NCBI GenBank assembly: GCA_950106755.1
Contig: OX467082.1
Coordinates: forward strand, 3,286,001 to 3,350,000
DNA length: 64,000 nt
Reading direction: 5' to 3'
From: Climacium dendroides
Lineage: Eukaryota > Streptophyta > Bryopsida > Hypnales > Climaciaceae
In this document: piece after piece, positions 46,997 through 58,900 of the stretch
Layout of the letters: every line of letters begins with the position of its first letter
Position numbering within the stretch: the stretch's first letter is position 1
Notes under the pieces: model-generated
What the model was told of the DNA's origin: nothing
Database searches by the model: none
Seen by the model: only the letters and a program-made list of their open reading frames with translations
Translations under genes and position numbers: made by a program

Positions 46997-47688
46997 TTAA
47001 CCCCTAAAGCACTAAGCTACATTTTTTGGCAACATAATGTTTTTTGGCAACTCTCTACAAACATAAGTTCTATTCTTTTTTGTTGAAATTTTCACACAAC
47101 ATTTTTTCAAGGATTAGTTTCAAGTCCCAACAATTTTCATAACTTTTGACTACATGGTTAAAAAGTTATAGTGCAATATGTCATTTCAATGCTAAGTGGG
47201 CAACCTAAGTAGCTCAAAAAACTTCTTTAATAATCACTTCTTAAAAAATAAAAATTTGAAATTGGTTCTCTAGATTTATATATAAGTGAGAAGTTTTGAA
47301 TCATTCCATTTTGATTAATGAGATGAAGGTTATGAAGAGTTTTAGTTTGTGAGTAGTTATGGTTTTTAAAGACTTGTATTTACTTGCAAACTTAAACTCC
47401 TCAAAACTTTTATTTCATTAATCAAAATGGAATGATTCAAAGCTTCCCACATATACATAAATCTAAAGATCCAATGTCAACTTTTTTATTTTAAAAAAAG
47501 TGATTATTAAAGAAGTTTTTTGAATTGTCCAAGCTGCCCATCGAGCAATGAAAATGACATATTGCACTACAACTTTTAACCATGTAGTCAAAAGTTATGA
47601 AAATTGTTGGGACTTGAAGCTACTTGTAGTGAGTTGCCCAAAATTGCTATATTGCCAAAAAAACGCAATTTTTTCCTTTAGAGGTTAA
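46997..47688. mobile_element. TTAA-flanked giant foldback element (family D, 684 bp)
   Basis: TTAA at 46997-47000 and 47685-47688. Left CCCCTAAAGCA, right (complement) CCTCTAAAGGA. The interior is one long palindrome with arms of about 300 bp. For example AAGTCCCAACAATTTTCATA near 47132 pairs with TATGAAAATTGTTGGGACTT near 47597, and CATTCCATTTTGATTAATGA pairs with TCATTAATCAAAATGGAATG near the centre. Non-coding. Confidence 0.8.
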
Positions 47689-48108
47689 GGTAAACTCACT
47701 TATCCCTTTGATGACTATAATTAAATGTATCAATGAGGTCAAAATATTTAGATAAATTGCAATTAAGCATAGGATGATATTCAATCAAGCTTCCCATGAT
47801 GAACACCATATCCAACATATATCTAATACACAACTTCATAATAATAACAATTTTCCTAAAATTCCAACTTTAAAAATAAAATCGCCAACCCAAATAGCTA
47901 CTAAGTATGCTTTATGACATTTGTACATGATATTCAAAGCGTTATAAATTCTAAGCTTAAATTTTAAAATCCATGTTTTATAAATTCCAACGTATTTGTA
48001 TTCAACATTAGACAACAAGCATCTATTTATCACGTTGATTTATTAGCACACACATTCAACCCAAACACTCTCAGTGATGAGTACTCCTTTCAATGTCCCC
48101 TTATTTAA
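47689..48108. other. Intergenic, nothing recognised
   Basis: AT-rich; no gene or repeat terminus visible. Confidence 0.4.
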
Positions 48109-48215
48109 GTTACTATCTAATGAATGTTGATGCTATTACACCAAGCTGATTGAAATCAATTGAATTCCCATTCAATGTAACTTACTATCCAATGAATGTT
48201 GATGCTATTACACCA
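48109..48215. repeat. 35-bp direct duplication
   Basis: TACTATC(T/C)AATGAATGTTGATG followed by CTATTACACCA occurs at about 48109-48143 and 48181-48215, 72 bp apart. Confidence 0.75.
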
Positions 48216-48321
48216 ACTGAAGGCACTGAATACCCTAGTTCAATTAAATTACGATTCCCGTTTTGCTTCCTTTGAAAAATGGTCATCTTATTTACCCCTC
48301 GGGCAATAACCAATAATTGAG

Positions 48322-48419
48322 TTCCGAGGGTGGGTATTTATGTGAATACAATTCCGAGGGGTGGGTATTTATGTGCATAGCATTCCGAGGGTGGGTATTT
48401 ATGTGCATACAATTCTGAG
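48322..48419. repeat. Minisatellite, about 30 bp x 3
   Basis: Three consecutive units of TTCCGAGGGTGGGTATTTAT followed by GTG.ATA.AA, with small length differences and the start of a fourth (TTCTGAG). Confidence 0.85.
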
Positions 48420-50877
48420 TCTGAATTGATTTTGAGGGGATGGTATTTAAGTGAGTATGGGTAATGTAGGTTGGTATTGATGTGAGAAATAATAATAAGT
48501 TTGTGACTTGATCTGAAAGGTCGGTCATAAGGCTGGTGTTTAATAAGCTATGTGAATACAGTAGAGCTTGGCAGCATATTAAGTTCAGAAGATTTGGGGG
48601 AGAGGGACGAGAAAGGGAAGGGGGAGTCAGAGACCGGCCAAGTGGGGTATTAAGGGGGGTATTATGGTAAAATTGGTATTATGGTAAAATTGCAATTTCG
48701 GATCTGGAGGGATGGACCAACTCTCTTTATCACAAATCCTTTTCATCAATTCAAGGACACTCCTGGTTTATGAGTGAAGAAGGAAGGGATGGAGAGCCAC
48801 AGTTTTGGTTTACTACCCATAAACGCCACGGTAGATGTTTTTTTGTCCGATGAATGACAAGGAATTCAGTTCTCCTGTGTAGGACAAAAATGCAACTATT
48901 CATCCTCGAAATTAGGGGTGGAAAAGAAAAATCTTCTAGTTTGACTCCCAATGAATAGTTCCAAAAGGGTTGATTTCCACAGTCTGACGTTTAAGAGTTA
49001 ACCTTGTAAAGATACAACTCCCATGACCAAGGTAGTTACTAAAACTCTCCAATTATTGAATCCGGAGAAGGACACAACTGGTTTTTTGAAATTCCAGTTA
49101 CTAGAAGGAGCACTTTAGTAGGAGCATCTCCACCGAAATTCACTCCCAATTGGGGGACATTAACCCCTACCCATGAAATGGGCCCAACAGGCTGGATTTA
49201 CCTCAAGGAAAAATGCAAGAATTTTTTTTTGCAAATTTTGAATTCATATTTGCTATCAAAGATCCCAAATTAACTAGGAGAAGTTTAAAACATATCCTAG
49301 ACATGGCTCAAAATATGGGGCATATTTTTACTTTTACCCCCAGAGAATTGCAAATTACCATGTTGGGCCCTCTTCCATGGGAAGGATTTAGTGTCCCGAC
49401 TCCCAACTAAGCTCACCCAAGTTGTAGTTGCAGACTCTTGCAATTTCACTTAGTGTCTACCTCTGCTGCTCCCCCACTCATTTCCGCTACACAACTTCGC
49501 CATTGAAGTCAATTTGCATTGCAAGCCAATTATAGCAAGACAAGACACAATTGACATCTGCGGCTTGCTTAGTTAATTCACTTGGTGTGAATGGTGTCTT
49601 ATGGTTTGGGAAGCCAAATTTAGAGCGGAAAGGTTCTTTCCATTTCTAGTAGGATACATGATGGGGGCAATTTATGTGGTTGGCCTTAACGGGAATAGCT
49701 TCAACATGAATAGATGGCAATGCTCTTAGGGCTTTGTTTATTGGAAACTTATAAGGAACTAAAAGACAACCCCACTTGCATTTGTCATGAATTGTAACCT
49801 TGGAATGTTGGGTTGGTCAATGTAGAAGTCATCCTTTTGGTATAGTTAAGAGGTCTCCCATGATGTTAATGTCAAAGCTTGAAGGCTAGGGGTCTCACAT
49901 TACATTGTTGAAGGCCAAAGGAAGAGGGCTCTCATTACATTAAGTAGTAGGTAGTCATAGAGAAATTGTACCATTTTGTGGAAGCGATGCCAAACAACAT
50001 AACACGGGGCATTTTGTTGTATAAACGTAGGATATTTCTATAGGAGACTAGCACCTCAATGCTTAATGATATTGTGTGAATCATTTGCTTGACCCTAAAG
50101 TATTGGGTCAGATGATCTATTAGTTTGGAAGGACATTTTGAAGTATTGTAACTTTTGCATTTGATGTCCAAATTTAATAAAATCTTGATGAAAAATTTGT
50201 GCTCTCTTCTAGTTTGTGTGGTCAAAATTTTCAAATCAATACAAATGTATTGATTTTTTGGGAGCCATTCAAAGTTCATGGGTTCAATTTATGTTCAACA
50301 AATTGCATTTTGATGACTGCAACTTTGGGGGTTCATATCTCCTTCATCCAATGTTTGTTTTTGATCAAATTTGTTGGATTAAATATCTCTTGAAGTTTGG
50401 TTATTGTGGTAGGATTTCCATGTCAACCCTAGTTGCTTTGAATGTTTGGAAGCCATTTGAAATTCAAAATCCAAATGTTTTTGGATTGCAAAGAAGTTCA
50501 CTAGCCTATTTCTTTTTTATATGATGCTTGTTTCCAATCTTAAGAAATTTAAGAAAGTTGCAAATACTAGTCTAATTTGTGTGGTTAAAATTTCATATCA
50601 ATCCAATGAACTTGCAATCAGTAGGGATATTCACTCTAAAATTTGAAATGATGTACTTGAACAAGTTAACTAAAAGATTATATAGCTGGATTCATTTACA
50701 AAAAAAATTGAATGAAGAATTTATCTTTGATTTTAAAATGAGTATTTTGAAGCAATTTTGGGCCTCTAAACATGAAAGAAATTTAGGGATTAGGTTGCCA
50801 CTACTTTATAATCATTATGCTAGGCACCAAATTGTATTTATGGAATCTTCATTTTCACTAAGTGAGTTGGTGGTCAA
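48420..50877. other. Intergenic with dispersed repeat fragments
   Basis: GGTATTATGGTAAAATTG is doubled near 48657-48690. From about 49003 AACCTTGTAAAGATAC with ATGACCAAGG repeats the block seen at 19451. AGGAGCATCTCCACC at 49130 looks like a MITE end. 49226-49275 matches family E interiors. Frames at 49935-50938 have no recognisable motif. Confidence 0.4.
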
Positions 50878-51110
50878 TAAGGTGATCACCCCTAAAATTG
50901 CCAAATTTTTTGCTAATGTTCCCAATAGCAAATATTAGGCTAGTCAAACTTTCATATTTTCTTGTTGGCAAGTGAAAAGAAGTTCCAACACACCAAAAAA
51001 TGCAGCATTTGGATATTGATAATGTGTAAAAGTTATGAAGAATCAGAGTTACTTTTTGGTAGAGGTTCTCAAATCATTTCTTCCACATATGTACATATTG
51101 ATTTTAGAGA
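50878..51110. mobile_element. Family A fragment (copy 5), right end lost
   Basis: Starts TAAGGTGATCACCCCTAAAA and follows family A through TTGTTGGCAAGTGAAAAGAA and TCTTCCACATATGTACATAT, then diverges without a terminal repeat. Confidence 0.6.
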
Positions 51111-54100
51111 TGTGCAATGGGTCAGTACAATTCATTTACAAAATTTTCAGTCAATTTTTACTAAAAAGTTCAACAACTTTAGGAAAGCTCTAGCATGCTA
51201 AAAAATAAACCAATTTTGAAACCACAAATTGCATTGGAATTGCAATGAAGTATACTTCAACTTCATAACAAGTAAAACAGTGAATAATTTAAAATCATAC
51301 TACAATTTGGATTTTTTTAATATTCTATCTACCATTTCATAGAAATCCTTTCAAAGGTAGCTAAAGATTTTTTGCAATTAAGTGAAGAACAATTGAACAA
51401 GCAAGAAATCACACAAGCAATTCAAGCATATGAAATGAAGTGTCTCTATAACAAATACAAACAATTTTATTTCAAACACGCCCAATCAAATACAAGTAGT
51501 AATTTTGGCAAAGGGTAGTACCACTAGATGGTAGATATGGGACAAAACATCCAAAATGTTGTATGATTTTGAATTTTACATATACATATCTGTTACAATG
51601 ATAAATCACTCTTCTTTGTGATTTCAATGCAACTTGCAATTCAAAAATTGGTCCATTTTTTAGCACAATACAACTTACTCAAGTTTATTTGATTTGATTT
51701 TATAAAGTAAATAGGGAACAATTAAAAGGAGGGAAAAAGAGCACAACTAATCTAGCTCACGCAAACACTTACTCAAATTTTTGAACTTCCCAGTGAAAAC
51801 TACCAGGATGCAAAAATTTGTAAATGAACTATATCCCACTATACAAAAAAAGTGATGATGATGGATTTAGAGAGGGTGTGATTCTAGATGTACCTACTTT
51901 AATTCTTGAAAGACATTGAGGCTGAAAAGTGGTTGATGGATAACTTCATTGCTCTCTATAGAAACAAATAATGCACTTATTGGTTCAATAATTAGAGCAA
52001 TTTTGCCAAGTATCTTGGTCATCCCTCCCTCCCTCGTTTAACCCTAAGATTTTTTAAAATTTAATTGCTAATTAGTATAAGAAGCCAAATTTACTAGTGA
52101 ATTAATTTTAAAATTTGGAAGAAAGCTCCAAATGCCAAATAGATTGCATCATTGACTTTAGAGGGCCCATATTAAAGACCTATAAAATATAAGATGAAGG
52201 ATTTACCTATTTTGAGAATTTTGACTTGCTTTTAAGTATAGTCAATGGGATTTTTGGAGTAAGAAAAAACTTCTCTTTGGCTTTATTTGGATGTTGTGTG
52301 CTCCTATAGCCCCAGTCAATGCCTCAAATTTGCTTAAAATTTGCTAGGAATTGTTGGGGGTGTCTATCCACATACTTGTTAGTGTCAAAATGCCTTGAAT
52401 TTTTTAAAAACTATTATTATTATTATTAAAAATTCTACTCTAGTTTTTAGTGGAATTTTATTCTAACTTGGGTAACTTCTAAGAATTTATTAATGTTGAT
52501 TTATATAGTTGACCTTCTAAAAATTGACTCTTGCAATTCAAAAAGATAAGAAATTTATATGAGTGACCTGTAGAGTATTCTATACATCCATTGCAAGCTC
52601 ATATCTTTATTCTTCACTTTTTTCTGAAAATATTTGTTTGAAGTCACTTTCTATAGCATTTTGTAGATCATAAATTTTTCTATTAGAGTGAAATCTTCAC
52701 AAACTAATTGTTTTGTTGGGCTACTAGCATTTTTCAATCTTAGAAACACTTTTGTTAGTATTTGGTTGCATCTTTCTTCATCTCTCTTGGGTTTGGGTCC
52801 ACCAAACCAATTTCTAATTTTCTAATTTTCTCTTAGGATGACTAGTAGCTTTGATTTTGTTTATCACAAGAGGTTCTAAACTGAAAGAGGATTGACACAT
52901 ATAATATATTAACTCCAATTTTAGCCAAAGTTTGACAAATACATTGTAGATTTGGTCTTAGTTGTAGTCTTGGAAGAACATTTTACAATTGATCATGCAA
53001 ACTAGATCAATTCTTCCTTTAGAACTTCTAATTCATCTAAAAACAAAAGATTGGAGTATTTTAGACGTTCCTAGTTTCTAAGGCAAAAATACTACATTTG
53101 TAAGCACTTTACCAATTGCAATCTAAAACTTTTTATGGGATTTTGTCTATAATCCATCACCTAAAACATCTACACCAAACTTGCCTAAACATTTTTGTGG
53201 GGATGTTATTATTGAAATACCAACTTGTTATATGTTGTATTTTAGGTTAAGAGACCTAGAATTGATTTCTTTTTTAAGTAGAATCATTTGTAGAAGTGTA
53301 GTTATGGACTTTTAAAGGGTTTGATTTGAGTCTTTTTTCCAAAAGTTCATAAAAGGATATTTAAAAGGTATTCTTTCAATTTTGGGGGAAAACCCCACAT
53401 GATAAGAAAATCTTTAGGGAGACATGATGTTGAAAATTCAATGTATGAACATCCATTAACTCATTCAATGTACCAACCTCTCATACATGTATGAATATTT
53501 GATTGACTCATACATTGTCATCCATAAGCCTCCCCAACCATGCATCTACCCTACATTAGTGCTTTGAATAAATAACTTGGAATTTTTCTATGACACAACC
53601 TCAAATAAAATTTCAAGTAGAACTTCATTTTTACAAAATCGTTGTTGCAATTAAGATAGCATTGCATGCTAATTGCAGTTGCTCAAACTTGTACACCATT
53701 CTTTACTACACACAAGTTAATTCAATCAATATCTCTTGCATTAACAACACTTACTCACAATAATTTAGGAATCATTTGAACTTGTGAAGGACATTAAATA
53801 ATACATAAGTTCACACTATTTTGAACGAGTTCAAATAAGAATAGATATAATATATTAAATCATACTAATCTAATGTTATCTATAGTATTTTTATACTAGA
53901 CATACTAATTCTTGCACTAATTGAATAAACTTGTGTAGCAAATTTTATTATACATTGCTACAGAAGCCAACCCATTCTTGATCCCCATTTCAATAGCATA
54001 GGTTGTTCTATTTCCATACAAGTATCTAAGAAGTTTAAAAGATCAATTATGGCATATATAAGGTGCATTTGATAATTGGCTACATGGCTCTCGATTTTAC

Positions 54101-54850
54101 AATTAGCCCTTGGTTGGAAATGGGATGAATATAGTCTTTACCTAGAAAATTCACGGTCATTTGTTTTGGAAAATAAAATTGTGAAAAATTAAGGAATCCT
54201 TCTTAAATCTATTTCTGTACATATGGAATTTTTTCCACGCAATATACCCATGCTTTAGATATGCTCAATCACTTAACCCTTGAAGGATGGATTAGTAACC
54301 ATAGAAATCATCCCTTTTTTCTTCTTCTAGAAATAGATGGACAATTATCATTGATATGAGGGAAAAGTATTTAGAACCAAAGGATCAAGTTCCAGGCATA
54401 AATATTTTAATTTTTCAAAAACTAAGAAGTAAACAATACAAGTAACAATACACAAGAAAAACGAGGCCAATCACCAACAACCAAGAGTAGGCTAGACGCC
54501 AAGCAACCAAGCAAGTTGGCAGAATGCCAAAGTGCATGGCAACCAACACAAAGTCTTCCCCCCCCCCCCGGTCCCTTGAGACAGTTGCCACTTTAGTTGA
54601 AGGCACCCATTTTAGGGTGAGCTAGTTTCTAAGGTAGGTTCTATTGTTGAAAAAATTTGATTGTAGCCAAATGCTATCAAATCTTCAAATAAAGGTGCCC
54701 TCTTTGTTGGTACATAACTTACATAGTTTCGTGGTCTTGAACTAGGCCACACATGTATGGTCAATGAAGGCGAAAATCATTCCTTTGATTACTATATGAA
54801 TCATTTGCTTTAAAAACTGCTAAAGCATTCATTGGAAGTTAAACTACTAT
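51111..54850. other. AT-rich intergenic DNA, no gene seen
   Basis: No supported coding region. A short (ATT)n run lies near 52410-52425 and a C-run near 54559-54568. A solo family-D-like end (TTAACCCTTGAAGGATGG) is at about 54274. Confidence 0.45.
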
Positions 54851-55056
54851 CACTAGAAGAAAACTATGTTGCCCATGAGTTTAAACTACGTTGGGAACGA
54901 CCAAACCATGTCATATAGATTTCGTTGAGATCCTCGTTTCGAATGCTGAAATTTTGCGTTGAAATTTAGGACATTTAGGGGTCAACTTAACCGCTGATCC
55001 AACAACTCCATTCACATTTGTTTGTCTCTGTTGAGAAGAGCATGTTTGTGTGCTAT
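54851..55056. mobile_element. CACTA-type left end, partner not found
   Basis: CACTAGAAGAAAACTATG preceded by TAT matches the ends at 21952 and 41390. No TTTTCTTCTAGTG-like right end lies within the next few hundred bases, so the element is truncated or interrupted. The 3' limit given is arbitrary. Confidence 0.4.
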
Positions 55057-55202
55057 GAAGAGCATCCCCACAGCATAGCAACACACCGAAGCAACGCTGT
55101 GAACCAAATCCATGGAGGACCTCCCTCCCTCATAATTAGAAGATCAATGGTGTAGAGCCTTTCCAGTGTTGCTTCAGCGTGTTGCTGTGGGGATGCTCGA
55201 AG
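55057..55202. repeat. Inverted repeat, MITE-like
   Basis: GAGCATCCCCACAGC on the left (from 55060) pairs with GCTGTGGGGATGCTC on the right (ending about 55199), as do the inner GAAGCAACGCTG and CAGTGTTGCTTC. About 145 bp with 43-45 bp arms. GAGCATC(T/C)CCAC-type ends are common on plant MITEs and recur at 20000 and 49130. Confidence 0.65.
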
Positions 55203-55733
55203 TGCCATACTGCTGCCCTCTGCCCCTCTGGTCCATTGGCTTATTAACCCCAACAGCGTGTCTCTCTCGTCATTTAAGGTCATCAGTTGCAGGGCCTGAT
55301 CCCTGCTGCGGCTGCCGCCCAAGATGGAGGGCAGCTCCCAACTTTTAAAGAAGATAGCCCAACTTTGAAGTTGAATCCAGTGAGCCCTTGGCCTCCGTGA
55401 GTGAGTGGGTGTGAGAAGGGCACTGACGCCAGTGGGCGAAAAGTAGGCGGTTTGTTTGCGTGTCATTTTGACTCTTGTTGCGATAGTATCGTTTTCAATG
55501 TCAACCTAGCGCCGGGATAGTCAGTCCCGCAGCAGGTGTACTGAAAAAACAACAACAGCTGAGTGATCTTAACCCAACCCAAGACCCATTTTTCAGCAAA
55601 GCAGCTGGGTGGACAGTCAGGAAGGTACTGGAACTGACTATCCTACTTGGAGAAGTCAAAGGAGAATGATCATACAAGGTAAGGAAGGTAGCTCACAGCA
55701 GCAGGCACAGCAGTGATGGGGTTGAATGGCAAG
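55203..55733. other. Intergenic, GC-balanced, no gene seen
   Basis: A 137-codon minus-strand frame (55466-55053) is open through the inverted repeat and lacks known motifs, so I treat it as chance. Confidence 0.35.
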
Positions 55734-55955
55734 CAGCACCTTCTGATTCATTTGTTTCAAAAATAACCCCAAACACTCTACTGTAGTAGCACCTTCTGTT
55801 TCATTTGTTTCAAAAATAACCCCAAACACTTACTGTAGTAGCACCTTCTGTTTCATTTGTTTCAAAACAACAACAACAAAAATAACAACAAACAACAACA
55901 ACTTGAGTAGCACCTTCAGTTTCATTTGTTTGAAAAAAATAACCCAAAAAACTCA
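55734..55955. repeat. Minisatellite, 52-69 bp x 4
   Basis: AGCACCTTCTG.TTCATTTGTT followed by TCAAAAATAACCCCAAACAC recurs with starts near 55734, 55788, 55840 and 55909. The third unit carries a (CAA)n expansion. Confidence 0.85.
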
Positions 55956-58900
55956 AGTATCATCACCCAGCAAAATGAAGTTTCAGCTGGTGTTGAGAAA
56001 GGCACGTCAAAATAAATTGGATTAGGTTACACTCCAAACTCCTTGATGTCGAGGATCCTCATCCCCTTACTATCCAATACTGAGGTTATCGTAACTCCAT
56101 AATGACTTGCAAATGACTGGCCACACTAAATAGGGGACTAAAAAATTAAAGGGACTTATTGTGAAAAATTGTAAAAGTTTGCATAGTCCCTAGATACTTC
56201 AGTAACTATTGCTGTCGAGTACAAAAAAGGGAGATATTTATATAGTGTGTAATGTCAATTAATTAGCATGGGTCTTCTTAAAACTTTTATTCAATGTAGG
56301 GTTTGTTATAACTTTCAAATGACTTTCAAATGACTAATCATGTGGATGTCCATGACAAATGCAAGCAATAAGGTGCTTTCTACATGGTAAACCAGTAGAC
56401 ATTCTTTTTGACACTCTTTTCTTTATCACTTGAATCACAATTTTTATCATCCATTAATACATCCAAGATAGAAGTGGATGGTGATAATACACCCGTAGTC
56501 ATTTACGTAAATGACTTGTTTCGTAGTCGAAAGTGTCTAGAATAATTGCTATAAAGTCATTCTTTATAGTTGCAAATGTACTTGTTTTTTGTAGTGACAA
56601 CAAACCTAGGATCTAGATGACATGACTTGTCTTGTTTATAGCTACAACAATTGTCCCTCAGTTGTTGGCTTGTACAACAACCAACATTCCTTTTATTATC
56701 CCTTGTTGGATGATTGGACAACCTTAGAGCTATTCCTTTGCTTCTACCTTCATAGAAGCCTTTGTTTTTGCTAGTTGATTAATGCTTTGTTTGAAAAAAC
56801 TCGTTCAAAAAAAAAAAAATCCTCCAAAGATGACCTTTAGGATAATTCACTGGTTATCCTATCAATCTATCCATCTTTTGACTATATTTCCAATTCTTTA
56901 TACTAGGTCATGTTGACCAATAGTGATTGTCCTTAGATTGACCTTAACTGAACAAGAAGCTCTTGTGCATGTAATTGACAATTCTTTAGGTAATTGCAGT
57001 GCCTTTACAATTCTTGAGAGCCCAATGAAAGAGTTGATTTTGTACTTTCTAAACCTAGTTGTTAGTTGCTCTTCTATACCACATGGCCACTGCAATTCCA
57101 CTTGAACCACAACCCCTAAATCCTACACCATGGAATACCACAATGATTGAACATAGACAACGGGCTTTCTCGAGGGCTTTCTACCACAATTTGTCATGTA
57201 TACTCATGCCACCTTCAACACTCCATTGCATTCATGACAAATACCCTAATCTTATAGTTAATCCATCCCAACCCATCATTTGAAATTGCTCCCAAGACAA
57301 AACAACGTAGTTGTGCATCAATCATTAATTTTTCATCAATAGCCTTCTTTGCAAACCCACAACTTACTTGCAAAGTAGCCAAAATCATGCATAGCCCATA
57401 CCAATCAAGTTCCTCACCCACTCTAAACATCATCAATCCCACCATTCTAAACCCACTTCCCTCACATATAACTTCAAGCTCTTACAAAAACGAACTTAAG
57501 TGTGCAATGCATAGTAATAATAGGAAAGTCACTCAATACAAGTATAATGTAAACAAATTTGAAACCAACTATCTATGACTGGCCTTAATAGGTTAGAAAC
57601 TAGACAAGCATGCCCAATTCCCACGCTTGATTCTAGAGTATTTATGATTAGTCAAAGAATACAATGCACAAAATACTTTTGCAATTTTCTTTGAGTATAG
57701 ACAAATTGGCCACTCAAAACCACCACCGTTTTTTATTTCATCTTAACATTCATCTATTTCTAATTTTAGAATCCCAAAAATTTAGAGGAAATGTTTTCTA
57801 GTCCATAGGTTAGTAAGTGGATTAAAAGTTTCTCTTTACTTTTTACCTTCACACAATAATTATGTAAATTTTTCTTATAGTCTCGCATACAATACCTTTG
57901 AGTGAAAATAAGTTAATATTCAAACTTTCAAAACAACCACATATTTGAGTTTCCAAATTGATTCAATTTAAGAAAATGTCTAATGTAAGTCATTTGCACT
58001 AGGTTAACCTTGTAAAGATGCTTCAAACCTAAAAGGTTTGATGGATGACTTTATTGTTAACCATAGAAACAAAGAATGCACATATCGGTTCAATAAATAG
58101 AATGTTTTGATGACTACCTTCATCATGGGGCCACATCCTTTTAAGGTTCAGTATAAGTGGAAGCCATTTGTTTGGCTTTTACTATCACTTGCAAGCATGG
58201 TCTTATTTATTTACATTGGGTGACCATTTTGCTCACAATTTAGAATGAACACAATTTCCACAACAAAGTACCACATACAGATTCCCATTATTTCCATTAT
58301 CTTTATAGAATGCAAATGAGAAGTAAATTACTTTGCAAAGTAAGAGTAATTTAATAGAAAATTCAAATAGAATCCAAATAAGTTGTACATAGGTCTAATT
58401 TTTTTGGCTTTTGAATCATCAACAAGACAACAAATATTATTTTTTTGACCTCGAGGAGTTAGGTCCTTTTCCCTCTTATACATCAATACCCATTTATTAT
58501 TGAAACTAGTGAACTTTAAATGGTTGTTCAAAATGCCCAATGTGTTTCCTATTTGTTGTTAGTTTTTTGTGTTGTAATGTTGGTCCTTAGAATTATGCGG
58601 TTTTTGTGTGTGGGTCAATTCCTATGGGGCAATGGCTCTTGGTGCAAGGCTTAACTTGGTATTTGAGTCTTATGTTGAAATCCCTCCTCATTTATGCAAA
58701 AATACAAAAAAAAAATACAAAAATTAAGTTTTGTCCTTTCATTCTTTAAAGTTATTCCATCCTGTATCATTATAGAATGGACACCAGAACTCTTAAGTTG
58801 AAGAATATTATGAATAGATTTGGTACCTTGGACTAATTACTATCAACAACACCATTCTTCCTTACTTGTATAAAGTGGAATCTACAACAACCTACAAAGT

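Noticed and set aside
48322..48419. Regularly spaced repeat considered as a CRISPR array
   Set aside because: Units are contiguous with no unique spacers and the genome is a plant; it is a minisatellite.
55053..55466. 137-codon minus-strand frame
   Set aside because: It runs through the inverted repeat at 55057-55202 and has no motif; likely chance.
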